A stretch of 64,000 nucleotides of DNA from Aeromicrobium tamlense (GTDB lineage Bacteria; Actinomycetota; Actinomycetes; Propionibacteriales; Nocardioidaceae): contig NZ_JACBZN010000001.1 in the NCBI RefSeq assembly GCF_013408555.1, positions 2,604,001 to 2,668,000 on the forward strand, read 5' to 3'. Numbering within the stretch: position 1 is the stretch's first letter; the number at the start of each line of letters is the position of its first letter. The notes below the pieces were generated by a model. That model saw only the letters and a program-made list of their open reading frames with translations, did not search any database and was not told the DNA's origin. Made by a program: the position numbers and the translations under genes. Positions 17,639 through 26,055 of the stretch are shown in pieces.

Positions 17639-18235
17639 ATGGCCCTGAGGAAGCTGCCGCGGCAGCAGCGCTCGCGCGAGATGGTGGACCGGATCGTCGC
17701 AGCGGCTCGCGACGTGCTCGTGGCGGACGGCTACGACCGGCTCACCACCAACCGCGTCGCCGACCGTGCCGAGGTCAGCCCCGGCTCGCTCTACCAGTAC
17801 TTCCCGGACAAGGCGTCGATCGTCGAGGAGGTCACCGCCCGCTACGTCGACCGGTTGGCCGAGGACGTCGTGGCCTCGCTCGTGGACCACGTCCACGAGG
17901 ACCCCGAGGCGATGGCCCGCGCGACGGCCGAGGCGCTGCTGTCGGCGCTCGAGCGCGACCCCACGCTGCTGCGGGTGGTCTGGGAGGAGCTCCCCGCCGC
18001 GCGGCACCTCGACGATCGGCTCGGGCTCGAGCGGCGCGTGCGCGACGTGCTGCGCGCCTACCTCGGCGGCCGGCAGTCCCCGGCGGCACGTCGGCGCGAC
18101 CCCGCGCGCTCCTCGTGGCTGATCGTGCTGGCCGTGGAGTCGCTGGCCGTGCGCTTCGTGCTGGACGAGGACCCGCCGCTGACCCGCGACGAGCTCGTGG
18201 ACGACCTCGTGGCCCTCGGCCTGGCCTGGTGGTGA
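17639..18235 (+). CDS. TetR family transcriptional regulator
   Basis: A 198-residue repressor. The N-terminal helix-turn-helix reads RIVAAARDVLVADGYDRLTT followed by NRVADRAEVSPGSLYQYFPDK, the standard TetR pattern with a tyrosine-tyrosine-phenylalanine at the recognition helix end. The remaining helices form a ligand-binding core without a recognisable ligand motif. TACAAT (17626-17631) ends 7 nt before the ATG, suggesting a leaderless transcript. Its likely target is the divergent DUF2236 gene and itself through the palindrome at 17610-17623. It converges on carD across a strong terminator. Confidence 0.88.
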   Translation: MALRKLPRQQRSREMVDRIVAAARDVLVADGYDRLTTNRVADRAEVSPGSLYQYFPDKASIVEEVTARYVDRLAEDVVASLVDHVHEDPEAMARATAEALLSALERDPTLLRVVWEELPAARHLDDRLGLERRVRDVLRAYLGGRQSPAARRRDPARSSWLIVLAVESLAVRFVLDEDPPLTRDELVDDLVALGLAWW

Positions 18236-18248
18236 GGCGCCCGCAGCG

Positions 18249-18280
18249 CACGAACGCCCGGCCGGAGCCGGGCGTTCGTG
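18249..18280. terminator. Bidirectional terminator between tetR and carD
   Basis: A perfect 14-bp stem, CACGAACGCCCGGC (18249-18262) and its complement (18267-18280), encloses the tetraloop CGGA. It lies 13 bp after the tetR stop and 13 bp after the carD stop on the other strand. Confidence 0.85.
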
Positions 18281-18293
18281 GTGCTGCTGGTGA

Positions 18294-18779
18294 TCAGGAG
18301 GCGAGGACCTCGTCGAGACGGATCTCGGCCTTGTCCTCGTTCGTGTTCTCGGCGAGCGCGAGCTCGGAGACGAGGATCTGGCGAGCCTTCGCCAGCATCC
18401 GCTTCTCACCGGCCGAGAGGCCACGCTCGTGGTCGCGGCGCCAGAGGTCGCGCACGACCTCGGCCACCTTCAGGACGTCTCCGGAGTGCAGCTTCTCCAG
18501 GTTCGCCTTGTAACGCCGGGACCAGTTGGTGGGCTCCTCGACGTGCTCCGCACGGAGCACGCTGAAGACCCGCTCGAGACCGGCCTCGTCGACCACGTCT
18601 CGCACCCCCACCAGGTCGACGTTGTCGGCCGGCACACGTACGACCAAATCGTTCTGAGCGATGATCCGGAGGACGAGGTACGTGCGGTCCTCACCCTTGA
18701 TGTTCCGGACCTCGATGTCTTCGATCACCGCAGCACCGTGGTTGGGGTACACAACGGTTTCGCCGACAGAGAAAGCCAT
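18294..18779 (-). CDS. carD: CarD-family RNA polymerase-binding regulator
   Basis: A 161-residue global transcription factor that stabilises open promoter complexes by contacting the RNA polymerase beta subunit and the upstream edge of the bubble. The Tudor-like RNAP-interaction domain begins [20 protein letters not shown], and the helical DNA-binding domain contains [20 protein letters not shown] and the conserved Trp in [12 protein letters not shown]. Length and order match mycobacterial CarD. ATG 18779 follows an AGGAAAGG ribosome site with a short leader. Its usual partners ispD/ispF are nearby but separated. Confidence 0.95.
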   Translation of the reverse strand: MAFSVGETVVYPNHGAAVIEDIEVRNIKGEDRTYLVLRIIAQNDLVVRVPADNVDLVGVRDVVDEAGLERVFSVLRAEHVEEPTNWSRRYKANLEKLHSGDVLKVAEVVRDLWRRDHERGLSAGEKRMLAKARQILVSELALAENTNEDKAEIRLDEVLAS

Positions 18780-18872
18780 GGAGAAAGCACCTTTCCTAGG
18801 TGACCAGAATAACATGCGCAGTGGAGTACCCTGCCTGCCTTCGTCCGCGGTGGGCCTCGGTACCATGCCAGC

Positions 18873-19445
18873 GTGAGCACACGTCGTCGCACCATCGCCG
18901 CCATCGCCCTGGCCGTCTCCGCCCCGTTCGCGCTCTCCGCCTGCGGTACGAGCTTCGGCGCCCAGACGAACCAGCAGTACCAGGCCGGAGTCGGCGCCAA
19001 CCTGCGCACCGGCCCGATCGGGGTCTACAACGGCCTGTTCGTCGACAACGGCGACGGCACGGCCACCTTCTCCGGCGGCCTGCTGTCCGACGAGGCGCAG
19101 ACCATCGAGTCGGTCACCGTCGACGGCGCCGCGAAGAAGCTCGCGCGCCCCATCTCGCTGGAGCCGAACGCGCTCCTCACGCTCGGCGCGGCGGGCGAGA
19201 TCGTGGTCCGCAGCGACGTCGCGGCCGGCGACTACGTCACCATCAGCTTCGCCGCGACGCCCGGCGGCGACGTGAGCATCGAGGTCCCGGTCGTCACCCG
19301 CACCGAGATGTACTCCGACGTCGCGAAGCGTCCCACCTCCCCGGCCGAGGCCGAGGCGCCCCAGGCTCAGGAGTCCGCTCCCGCCGAGGGCGACGAGGGC
19401 CAGTCCGACACCGAGCAGGGCGACACCTCCCCCGGCGGCAGCTGA
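18873..19445 (+). CDS. Predicted lipoprotein, DUF461-like
   Basis: A 190-residue lipoprotein: basic N-terminus, hydrophobic core and lipobox ALSAC with Cys24. The mature domain (about 40-155) is a beta-rich fold with [21 protein letters not shown], resembling actinobacterial extracytoplasmic proteins that look like small copper-chaperone or DUF461-type sandwiches, but no metal motif is visible. The last 35 residues are a low-complexity Glu/Ala/Ser/Gln tail. GTG 18873 is preceded by TACCAT (18861-18866) with a 6-nt gap. It is divergent from carD and ends before a strong terminator. Confidence 0.7.
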   Translation: MSTRRRTIAAIALAVSAPFALSACGTSFGAQTNQQYQAGVGANLRTGPIGVYNGLFVDNGDGTATFSGGLLSDEAQTIESVTVDGAAKKLARPISLEPNALLTLGAAGEIVVRSDVAAGDYVTISFAATPGGDVSIEVPVVTRTEMYSDVAKRPTSPAEAEAPQAQESAPAEGDEGQSDTEQGDTSPGGS

Positions 19446-19463
19446 GACTCCCCCGACACACGA

Positions 19464-19498
19464 CGAAAGGGCCCCGGCGGATCGCCGGGGCCCTTTCG
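19464..19498. terminator. Bidirectional terminator between the lipoprotein gene and phoU
   Basis: A perfect 15-bp stem, CGAAAGGGCCCCGGC (19464-19478) with its complement (19484-19498), encloses the loop GGATC. The CGAAAG/CTTTCG base gives a run of T's on either strand, as in a symmetric intrinsic terminator. Confidence 0.9.
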
Positions 19499-19508
19499 CG
19501 TGCGGTCG

Positions 19509-20156
19509 TCAGGCGACGGGCAGCTCGCCCGTGACGAGGTAGACGACGCGGCGGGCCATGCTGACGGCGTGGTCGCCGACGCGCTCGTAGTAGCGCCCCA
19601 GCAGCGCGAGGTCGATCGCGGTGTCGACGCCGTACTCCCACGTGCCGTCGAGCAGGACGCGGAACAGCTCCTGGCGGAGACGGTCCATCTCGTCGTCCTC
19701 GACCTCCAGCTCGGCCGCGGCGTCGAGGTCGCGCTCCGACACGATCCGCGCCGCCGACCCGATCATCGAGTGGGCCACGCTGGCCATGTCGCGGATGAGC
19801 GGCTGCACCGGGAGCGGCACCGCCATCTCCGGCGCGCGGCGGCGCGCGATCTTGGAGACGTGGACGGCCAGCGCGCTCATGCGCTGCAGGTCGGCCACCA
19901 TCCGCAGGGTCGAGACCAGCTGGCGCAGGTCGGTGGCGACGGGCTGCTGGGTCGCGAGCAGGACGAGTGCCCGCTCCTCGACCTCGTCGATGGCCTCGTC
20001 GATCCCCCGCTCGCCGGCGATGACGGTCTCGGCGGTGGCGATGTCGGTGTCGAGCAGGGCCCGAGTGGCGTCGGCCACGGCGGCTCGCACCCGGTCGGTG
20101 ATGATGACGAGCTCGTCGACGATGAGGTCGAGCTGCTCGTAGTACTGGTCGCGCAT
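19509..20156 (-). CDS. phoU: Phosphate transport regulator PhoU
   Basis: A 215-residue all-helical protein with two PhoU repeats. Each repeat carries the family E/D-x-x-x-D metal motif: VIAGERGIDEAIDEVEERAL in the first half and VEDDEMDRLRQELF in the second. PhoU links the Pst phosphate transporter to the SenX3 sensor and keeps the Pho response off when phosphate is plentiful. ATG 20156 is preceded by TACGGT (20163-20168) with a 6-nt gap. It is divergent from senX3 and a PHO box lies upstream of it, so it is probably itself part of the Pho regulon. Confidence 0.93.
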   Translation of the reverse strand: MRDQYYEQLDLIVDELVIITDRVRAAVADATRALLDTDIATAETVIAGERGIDEAIDEVEERALVLLATQQPVATDLRQLVSTLRMVADLQRMSALAVHVSKIARRRAPEMAVPLPVQPLIRDMASVAHSMIGSAARIVSERDLDAAAELEVEDDEMDRLRQELFRVLLDGTWEYGVDTAIDLALLGRYYERVGDHAVSMARRVVYLVTGELPVA

Positions 20157-20194
20157 GGGTCGACCGTAGGCGTGCTGCGTGAATGATCGGCGAC

Positions 20195-20216
20195 CTGCGG
20201 TGAACGGGCGGTGAAC
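20195..20216 (-). promoter_or_regulatory. PHO box (RegX3/PhoP operator)
   Basis: On the minus strand two 11-bp direct repeats, GTTCACCGCCC and GTTCACCGCAG, lie end to end. This matches the GTTCACC-type direct repeats bound by actinobacterial PhoP/RegX3. A degenerate third unit, ATTCACGCAGC, follows near 20174-20184, shifted one base from 11-bp phase. The box is about 30 bp upstream of the phoU -10 and 61 bp from the senX3 -10. Confidence 0.8.
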
Positions 20217-20289
20217 GCCAGCGGAAAGCGTGCTCGCAGGGCCTGCCGCGATGGCGGTTCGGGCGGACGGTCGGCCTACGATCGGTCTC

Positions 20290-21423
20290 GTGGAGGTCTC
20301 AGAGATCCTGGCCGGCGCCGCCGGCATCGTGCTCGGCGCGCTCATCACCTATGTGTGGTGGTTCTCCGAGCGGTCCCAGGAGGCCGCCCCTCCCGCCCCC
20401 GTCCCGGCCGTGCCGCCGGACATCGCCACCGTGCTGTCGGTGCTGCGCTCGTCGGCGCTCGTGCTCGATCAGGAGGAGCGCGTGCTGCGGGCCTCCGCCG
20501 CCGCGATCGGCCTCGGCCTGGTGACCGACGACGACCGCCTGCGCAGCGAGGAGCTGCTCGACCTCGTCCGCCTGGTCCGCCGCGACGGCGAGGTGCGCGA
20601 GGACGAGTTCGAGATCCGCATCCGCCGCCGTCCCCCGGTCTACGTGCGCGCCCGCGTCGCACCTCTCTCCCACGGGCTCATGCTCGCGCTGGTCGAGGAC
20701 CGCACCACCGAGCAGCGCGTCGAGACCCTCCGCCGCGACTTCGTCGCGAACGTCAGCCACGAGCTGAAGACCCCGATCGGCGCGATCAGCCTGCTGGCCG
20801 AGGCCGTGGGCGAGGCCAGCGACGATCCCGAGGCCGTCGTGCGCTTCGCGTCGCGCATGCAGGCCGAGAGCGAGCGCCTGACGCGCCTCGTGCAGCAGAT
20901 CATCGACCTCTCGCGCCTGCAGGCCGACCTGGGCAGCGACGACGCGGCCGTGATCAAGGTGGGCGAGCTCGTCGCCGAGGCGGTCGAGCACTCGCACACC
21001 GACGCCGAGGCGAAGTCGATCACGATCTCGCAGGACGTCGAGCCCGACCTGTTCGTCCAGGGCGACCGGGCCCAGCTGCACGCCGCCGTCAGCAACCTCG
21101 TCGAGAACGCCGTCACCTACAGTCCCGAGGGATCGGTCGTCGCCGTGGGCGCGACCGGCGACGGCGAGGACGTCCGCATCACCGTGTCCGACCACGGCGT
21201 GGGCATCGCGCCGGAGGAGCAGGACCGGATCTTCGAGCGGTTCTACCGGGTCGACCCGGCGCGCGCCCGCGCCACCGGCGGCACCGGTCTGGGACTGTCG
21301 ATCGTCAAGCATGTCGCCGCCGGCAACGGCGGCTCCGTCGAGGTCTGGAGTGAGCCGGGCCTCGGATCGTCCTTCACGCTGGTGCTGCCGGCGCGGGACG
21401 TCGATGAAGGAGAGCGCGAGTGA
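20290..21423 (+). CDS. senX3: Sensor histidine kinase SenX3
   Basis: A 377-residue membrane sensor of phosphate limitation. One N-terminal membrane helix (about 8-25) is followed by a PAS-like region (about 50-140), a HisKA domain with phosphorylated His157 in FVANVSHELKTPIGAIS, and a HATPase domain with the N box LVENAVTYSPEG, the G1 box ITVSDHGVGI and G2 GGTGLGLSIVKHV. GTG 20290 is preceded by TACGAT (20277-20282) with a 7-nt gap and starts close to the membrane helix; GTG/ATG codons further upstream would add an unlikely tail. It overlaps regX3 by four bases (GTGA). Confidence 0.92.
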   Translation: MEVSEILAGAAGIVLGALITYVWWFSERSQEAAPPAPVPAVPPDIATVLSVLRSSALVLDQEERVLRASAAAIGLGLVTDDDRLRSEELLDLVRLVRRDGEVREDEFEIRIRRRPPVYVRARVAPLSHGLMLALVEDRTTEQRVETLRRDFVANVSHELKTPIGAISLLAEAVGEASDDPEAVVRFASRMQAESERLTRLVQQIIDLSRLQADLGSDDAAVIKVGELVAEAVEHSHTDAEAKSITISQDVEPDLFVQGDRAQLHAAVSNLVENAVTYSPEGSVVAVGATGDGEDVRITVSDHGVGIAPEEQDRIFERFYRVDPARARATGGTGLGLSIVKHVAAGNGGSVEVWSEPGLGSSFTLVLPARDVDEGERE

Positions 21424-22097
21424 CCAAGGTCCTGATCGTCGAGGACGAGGCCAGCTACAGCGAGGCCCTGTCCTACGTCCTGCGCAAGGAGGGGTACGAC
21501 GTGGCCGTCGCCGAGACCGGCCCGGACGCGCTGACCGCCTTCGAGCGCGGCGGTGCCGACATCGTGCTGCTCGACCTCATGCTGCCGGGCCTGTCCGGCA
21601 CCGAGGTGTGCCGCACGATCCGCCAGACCTCGTCGGTGCCGATCATCATGGTCAGCGCGAAGGACACCGAGGTCGACAAGGTGGTGGGACTCGAGCTGGG
21701 CGCCGACGACTACGTCACCAAGCCGTACTCGCCGCGCGAGCTCGTGGCGCGCATCCGCGCGGTGCTGCGTCGCGGTGCGCCCGAGGAGGTCGACGACGAC
21801 AGCGTCATCGAGGTCGGCGGCGTGCGGATGGACGTCGACCGCCACCTCGTCACGGTCGACGGCGCCGAGGTGCGGCTGCCGCTCAAGGAGTTCGAGCTGC
21901 TCGAGTACTTCCTGCGCAACAGCGGCCGCGTGCTGACGCGCGGCCAGCTGATCGACCGCGTGTGGGGCGCCGACTACGTGGGCGACACCAAGACGCTCGA
22001 CGTCCACGTGAAGCGCCTGCGCGCCAAGATCGAGGACGACCCCGCGCACCCCACGGTCCTCACGACCGTGCGCGGTCTGGGCTACAAGTACGCCTAG
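21420..22097 (+). CDS. regX3: Response regulator RegX3
   Basis: A 225-residue OmpR/PhoB-type regulator. The receiver has the acidic pair in VLIVEDEAS, phospho-acceptor Asp52 in VLLDLMLPG, Ser in MVSAKD and Lys in YVTKPYSPRELVARI. The winged-helix domain (about 125-225) has LPLKEFELLEYFLRN and DRVWGADYVGDTKTLDVHVK with the recognition helix and wing TTVRGLGYKY. It activates phosphate-starvation genes by binding PHO boxes; such a box lies upstream of phoU and senX3. It is translationally coupled to senX3. Confidence 0.95.
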   Translation: MTKVLIVEDEASYSEALSYVLRKEGYDVAVAETGPDALTAFERGGADIVLLDLMLPGLSGTEVCRTIRQTSSVPIIMVSAKDTEVDKVVGLELGADDYVTKPYSPRELVARIRAVLRRGAPEEVDDDSVIEVGGVRMDVDRHLVTVDGAEVRLPLKEFELLEYFLRNSGRVLTRGQLIDRVWGADYVGDTKTLDVHVKRLRAKIEDDPAHPTVLTTVRGLGYKYA

Positions 22098-22110
22098 ACC
22101 TGCGGGAGGG

Positions 22111-22173
22111 CGCTGGGCGTGACGTTTCGGGGCCGGATACGGCGTTTCGACCTCGCGAACGTCACTGCCAGCG
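22111..22173. terminator. Nested hairpin between regX3 and gpmA
   Basis: CGCTGG (22111-22116) pairs with CCAGCG (22168-22173), GTGACGTT (22119-22126) with AACGTCAC (22158-22165) across a 2-nt internal loop, and the apex holds a small GCCG-GATA-CGGC hairpin. It fills the gap between convergent genes, so it probably terminates both. Its GTGACGTTTC arm resembles the hairpins at 37676-37711. Confidence 0.6.
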
Positions 22174-22176
22174 TTC

Positions 22177-22920
22177 TCAGCGGCCCTGGTTGGCGACCGC
22201 GGCGATCGCGGCCGCGGCGGCCTCGGGGTCGAGGTACTGGCCGCCGCGCTGGGTGGGCTTGAGGTCGTCGTCGAGCTCGTAGACCAGCGGGATGCCCGTG
22301 GGGATGTTGAGGCCGACGACCTCGTCCTCGCCGAGCCCGTCGAGGTGCTTCACGAGCGCACGCAGCGAGTTGCCGTGGGCCGTGACCAGCACGGTCTTGT
22401 CGTCGCGCAGGTCGGGCACGATCTGGTCGTACCAGTACGGCAGCATCCGCACGAGCACGTCGGCGAGGCACTCCGTGCGCGGCAGCAGCTCGCTGGGCAG
22501 GTCGGCGTAGCGGGGATCCCCGGCCTGGCTGAACTCGGAGTCGTCGTCGAGCGCCGGCGGGGGCGTGGAGTACGAGCGGCGCCACGTCATGAACTGCTCC
22601 TCGCCGAACTCCTCGAGCGTGGCCTTCTTGTCCTTGCCCTGGAGGGCGCCGTAGTGGCGCTCGTTGAGGCGCCAGCTGCGCTTGACCGGGATCCAGTGGC
22701 GGTCGATGCCGTTGAGCGTGATCTCGGCGGTGCGGATCGCGCGGCGCAGCAGCGAGGTGTGCGAGACGTCGGGCGCGATGCCCGCGTCGTTCAGGAGCTG
22801 GGGCGCGCGGAGCGCCTCCTGGACGCCCTGCTCGTTGAGGTCGACGTCGACCCATCCGGTGAACAGGTTGAGGGCGTTCCACTCGCTGTGACCATGACGC
22901 AGCAGGACCAAGGTGCTCAT
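22177..22920 (-). CDS. gpmA: 2,3-bisphosphoglycerate-dependent phosphoglycerate mutase
   Basis: A 247-residue glycolytic enzyme interconverting 3- and 2-phosphoglycerate through a phosphohistidine. The N-terminal [20 protein letters not shown] has catalytic His9 in the RHG motif, and TRY-like [16 protein letters not shown] and [15 protein letters not shown] (second His) complete the active site. Length is typical for dPGM. ATG 22920 is preceded by TAGGCT (22927-22932) with a 6-nt gap. Its position next to regX3-senX3 is conserved in mycobacteria and related genera. Confidence 0.95.
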   Translation of the reverse strand: MSTLVLLRHGHSEWNALNLFTGWVDVDLNEQGVQEALRAPQLLNDAGIAPDVSHTSLLRRAIRTAEITLNGIDRHWIPVKRSWRLNERHYGALQGKDKKATLEEFGEEQFMTWRRSYSTPPPALDDDSEFSQAGDPRYADLPSELLPRTECLADVLVRMLPYWYDQIVPDLRDDKTVLVTAHGNSLRALVKHLDGLGEDEVVGLNIPTGIPLVYELDDDLKPTQRGGQYLDPEAAAAAIAAVANQGR

Positions 22921-22954
22921 GCCGACAGCCTAGTGCCGGGCGCGGGACCCCGAC

Positions 22955-23527
22955 TCAGGGCTGCGCGCTGATGGACTGCAACGCGCGCAGGTAGTCGTCC
23001 TGCGAATGCACGCCCGCGAGCGTGTAGCGCGCGTCGACGACCACGAACGGCGACGCCTCGGCGCCGATCGCGCGGGCGGTCTCGCGCTGCTCGTCGACCT
23101 CGGCACCCAGCTCGTCGCTGGCCAGCAGCGCCTCGGCCGTCTCGAGCTCGAGGCCGACCAGCGCGGCCCGGCTCGCCAGGACGAAGCCGTCCGACACGTC
23201 GGCGCCCTCGAGGAAGTGCGCCCGCCACAGCTGGTGCAGCAGCTCGCGCTGGACCTCCGAGCCCGACTCCTCGGCCCACGTCAGCAGCCGCCATGCGTCG
23301 GTGGAGTCGGCCGGGACGACCTCGTCCACGTTGAGGTCGATGCCGGTGATGCGCGCGGCCGCGGCGACGTCGTCGGCCGTGCTGGCCGCACCGAAGGTCG
23401 CCGCGCGGTACGAGACGTCGATCGGCTCGCCGGTCAGGATCGTGTAGAGCGCCGCGGCCCGCTCGAAGCGCACCGCGCCCACGTAGGACCAGGCGTCGAC
23501 GACGTCGGCGAAGACGATGGCTTTCAC
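22955..23527 (-). CDS. DsbA-fold (FrnE / HCCA isomerase / GST-kappa-like) protein lacking CXXC
   Basis: A 190-residue thioredoxin-fold protein of the DsbA/FrnE/HCCA-isomerase group. The N-terminal strand and active-site turn read IVFADVVDAWSYVGAVRF; in FrnE the equivalent is D-x-x-C-P-W-C-Y-x-G, so both cysteines are replaced (Asp and Ser). The helical insertion (about 70-150) and the C-terminal GAEASPFVVVDARYTLAGVHSQDDYLRAL, with the cis-proline-like S-P-F, are intact. A Ser at the active turn is typical of HCCA isomerase and GST-kappa, which use a thiol cofactor. It sits in the gpmA-ybjN-mshA run. GTG 23527 follows TAGCGT (23535-23540) by 7 nt. Confidence 0.75.
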   Translation of the reverse strand: MKAIVFADVVDAWSYVGAVRFERAAALYTILTGEPIDVSYRAATFGAASTADDVAAAARITGIDLNVDEVVPADSTDAWRLLTWAEESGSEVQRELLHQLWRAHFLEGADVSDGFVLASRAALVGLELETAEALLASDELGAEVDEQRETARAIGAEASPFVVVDARYTLAGVHSQDDYLRALQSISAQP

Positions 23528-23559
23528 GCCGACCACGCTACGGGACGGGGCCCGGGGGC

Positions 23560-24045
23560 TCAGTCCTGCGGGCGCAGGTGGCGGAAGGCGTCGAGGTTGC
23601 GCGTGGACTCGCCGCGCGACTCGCGCCAGCGCCACTCCTTGCGGATGCTCGACGCGAAGCCCAGCTCGAGGATCGTGTTGAACGACTCGTCGGCGTAGGA
23701 CAGCACCGAGCCCAGCAGCCGGTCGAGCTCGTCGGCCGTGACGGCCTCCAGCGGCAGCCGGCCGTCGAGGTAGATGTCGCCCGCGGAGTCCACCGCGAAC
23801 GCGACGCCGTAGAGCTTGAGGTTGCGCTCGAGCATCCAGCGGTAGACGGCCTCGTGGTTCTCGTCGGGGTGACGCGCGACGAAGGCGTGCACGCCCAGCG
23901 CGTGCTGGTTGACCTCGAGCCGGCACGTGGTCTTGAGCTTGCGCTCGCCCGGCAGCTCGACCTCGAACACGTCGTTGCCGTGGCGCGTGTACTCCAGCCC
24001 GGCCTCGTCGAGCGCTGCCTCGATCACGTCGCGGACGTCGGTCAT
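23560..24045 (-). CDS. YbjN-domain protein
   Basis: A 161-residue protein with the YbjN (type III secretion chaperone-like) fold: an N-terminal helix, an alternating beta sheet ([20 protein letters not shown]), a middle helix with [20 protein letters not shown] and a long C-terminal helix [20 protein letters not shown]. Close relatives sit beside mshA in mycobacteria (Rv0487). Function is unknown; YbjN proteins have been linked to stress tolerance and to helping mutants of unrelated genes. Its ATG overlaps the mshA stop (ATGA), so it is translated with mshA. Confidence 0.88.
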   Translation of the reverse strand: MTDVRDVIEAALDEAGLEYTRHGNDVFEVELPGERKLKTTCRLEVNQHALGVHAFVARHPDENHEAVYRWMLERNLKLYGVAFAVDSAGDIYLDGRLPLEAVTADELDRLLGSVLSYADESFNTILELGFASSIRKEWRWRESRGESTRNLDAFRHLRPQD

Positions 24046-25268
24046 CGTGCCTCCTCCTGCGCCGCCACGCGGTCGTGCAGGGCGGCGGCGTAGACGTCGA
24101 GGGTGCGCTCCGCAGTGACGTCCCAGCCGAACGACTCGGCGTGGCGCACCGCCTTGGCACCAGCCTCGGCCCGGAACGCGGGGTCCGCCAGGTAGGGGCG
24201 GATCGCGGCGGCGTACGCGGCCGGGTCGTGGCCGTCGACGAGGGTGCCCGTGACGCCGTCGGCCACGGCCGTGGTCAGGCCGCCCACGGCGGCGGCCACG
24301 ACGGGGGTGCCGCAGGCCTGGGCCTCGATGGCGACCAGCCCGAACGACTCGTTGTGCGACGGGACGCACACGACGGCGGCCCGCGAGTACCACTGTGCGA
24401 GCTCGGCCTGGCTGACCGTCGGGACGAAGTCGACGCGGTCGGCGATGCCGAGGCGGTGGGCGAGGTCGGTGAGCTCGGTGGGACGCTCCAGGCCGCTCCC
24501 CGAGGGACCGCCGATGATGGCGACCCGGTGCGGCTCGTCGATCAGCGCCGACGCGTGCAGCACGACGTCGGGCGCCTTGAGCGGCTGGATGCGACCGGCG
24601 AAGACGATCAACGGCGGCTCGTCGTCGGGCTGGGACGCGCTGAAGACGTCGAGGTCGACGCCGGGGTGCACGACCTCGACGGCGAGCGGGTCGGCCTCGT
24701 ACAGGTCGATCAGCTCGCGGCGCTCCTCGGCCGTGTTGGCGATGAGGCGGTCGGCGAGGCGCACGATCTCCTCCTCGCCGGCGACGCGTCCGACGGGCTC
24801 GGGGGTGTCCCCCGTGGCCAGCGCCGCGTTCTTGACCTTCGCCATCGTGTGCATCGAGTGCACGAGCGGCACGCCCCAGCGCTCGCGCAGGACGGTGCCG
24901 ACCTGACCCGACAGCCAGTAGTGCGAGTGGACGAGGTCGAAGTAGCCGGGCTCGTGCCGGGCCTCGACGCGCAGCACGTCGCGCACGAACGCACACAGCT
25001 GGCTGGGCAGGTCGCCCTTCGTCAGTCCCTCGAACGGGCCGGCGGCCACGTGGTGCACGCGGATGCCGTCGGCGGCCTCGACGACCGGGGGCAGGTGGCG
25101 CGAGGTGGCGCGGGTGAAGACCTCGACCTCGATGCCGCGCGCGGCGAGGCGCCGCGAGAGCTCGAGGACGTAGACGTTCATGCCGCCCGCGTCGCCGGTG
25201 CCCGGCTGGTCGAGCGGGGAGGTGTGCGCCGACAGCATCGCGACACGTCGGATCCCTCGGGCAGCCAT
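24042..25268 (-). CDS. mshA: D-inositol-3-phosphate glycosyltransferase (mycothiol synthesis)
   Basis: A 408-residue GT4 retaining glycosyltransferase that joins GlcNAc from UDP-GlcNAc to 1L-myo-inositol 1-phosphate, the first step of mycothiol synthesis. The N-terminal Rossmann domain has [20 protein letters not shown], the family's donor/acceptor loop, and [12 protein letters not shown]. The C-terminal domain has the EX7E motif region [24 protein letters not shown] 25268 is chosen because CAGAAT (25276-25281) lies 7 nt upstream; ATG 25277 overlaps that box. It leads the operon mshA-ybjN. Confidence 0.95.
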   Translation of the reverse strand: MAARGIRRVAMLSAHTSPLDQPGTGDAGGMNVYVLELSRRLAARGIEVEVFTRATSRHLPPVVEAADGIRVHHVAAGPFEGLTKGDLPSQLCAFVRDVLRVEARHEPGYFDLVHSHYWLSGQVGTVLRERWGVPLVHSMHTMAKVKNAALATGDTPEPVGRVAGEEEIVRLADRLIANTAEERRELIDLYEADPLAVEVVHPGVDLDVFSASQPDDEPPLIVFAGRIQPLKAPDVVLHASALIDEPHRVAIIGGPSGSGLERPTELTDLAHRLGIADRVDFVPTVSQAELAQWYSRAAVVCVPSHNESFGLVAIEAQACGTPVVAAAVGGLTTAVADGVTGTLVDGHDPAAYAAAIRPYLADPAFRAEAGAKAVRHAESFGWDVTAERTLDVYAAALHDRVAAQEEAR

Positions 25269-25294
25269 GGGCTCCATTCTGGCACGCTGTCCCC

Positions 25295-26035
25295 ATGCCC
25301 ACCGCCGTCGTCACCGGAGCCAGCAGCGGGATCGGCGAGGCCACGGCCCGCGCCCTGTCGGCCGCCGGGTTCACCGTCCTCGCCGCCGCCCGACGCCGTG
25401 ATCGCATCGAGCGACTCGCCGAGGAGATCGACGCGATCGCCCTGCCCTGCGACATCACGAACCCCGACGACGTGGCTCGTCTGGCCGACGCGGTCGGCGA
25501 CCGGCTCGACCTGCTCGTCAACAACGCCGGCGGCGCGAAGGGGATGGTCGACGTCACCGACGCCGACCTCGACGACTGGCGCTGGATGTACGAGACCAAC
25601 GTGCTCGGCACCGTCGCGGTGACCCAGGCGCTCGCGCCGGCACTCATCAACTCGGGCGCCGGCACGATCATCAACGTGGGCTCCACCGCCGGACGCGTCG
25701 CCTACGAGGGCGGCGGCGGCTACACCGCGGCCAAGCACGCGCTCGCGGTCGTCACCGAGACGCTGCGACTCGAGCTGAACGGCCAGCCGGTGCGGATCAG
25801 CGAGATCGCCCCGGGCATGGTCAAGACCGAGGAGTTCAGCCTCACCCGGTTCGAGGGCGACGTCGCCCGCGCCGAGGCCGTCTACGCCGGCGTCGACGAG
25901 CCGCTGCTCGCGCAGGACATCGCCGACGCCATCACGTGGGTGGCCACGCGGCCGCCGCACGTGGACATCGACCTCATGGTCATCAAGCCCGTCGCGCAGG
26001 CCGCGCAGCACAAGGTGCACCGCCGGCCCCAGTAG
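25295..26035 (+). CDS. SDR family NADP-dependent oxidoreductase (YdfG-like)
   Basis: A 246-residue classical short-chain dehydrogenase. The Rossmann motif is [17 protein letters not shown] (about 5-21), Arg residues AAARRRDRI favour NADP(H), then [12 protein letters not shown], catalytic Ser in [11 protein letters not shown] and the Y-x-x-x-K motif [11 protein letters not shown]. It resembles YdfG-type 3-hydroxy acid dehydrogenases; the C-terminal [14 protein letters not shown] segment is typical of that subgroup. CACGCT (25283-25288) lies 6 nt before ATG. It is divergent from mshA with only a 26-bp gap. Confidence 0.88.
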   Translation: MPTAVVTGASSGIGEATARALSAAGFTVLAAARRRDRIERLAEEIDAIALPCDITNPDDVARLADAVGDRLDLLVNNAGGAKGMVDVTDADLDDWRWMYETNVLGTVAVTQALAPALINSGAGTIINVGSTAGRVAYEGGGGYTAAKHALAVVTETLRLELNGQPVRISEIAPGMVKTEEFSLTRFEGDVARAEAVYAGVDEPLLAQDIADAITWVATRPPHVDIDLMVIKPVAQAAQHKVHRRPQ

Positions 26036-26055
26036 ACCGAGGCCGGCGACGCGCC

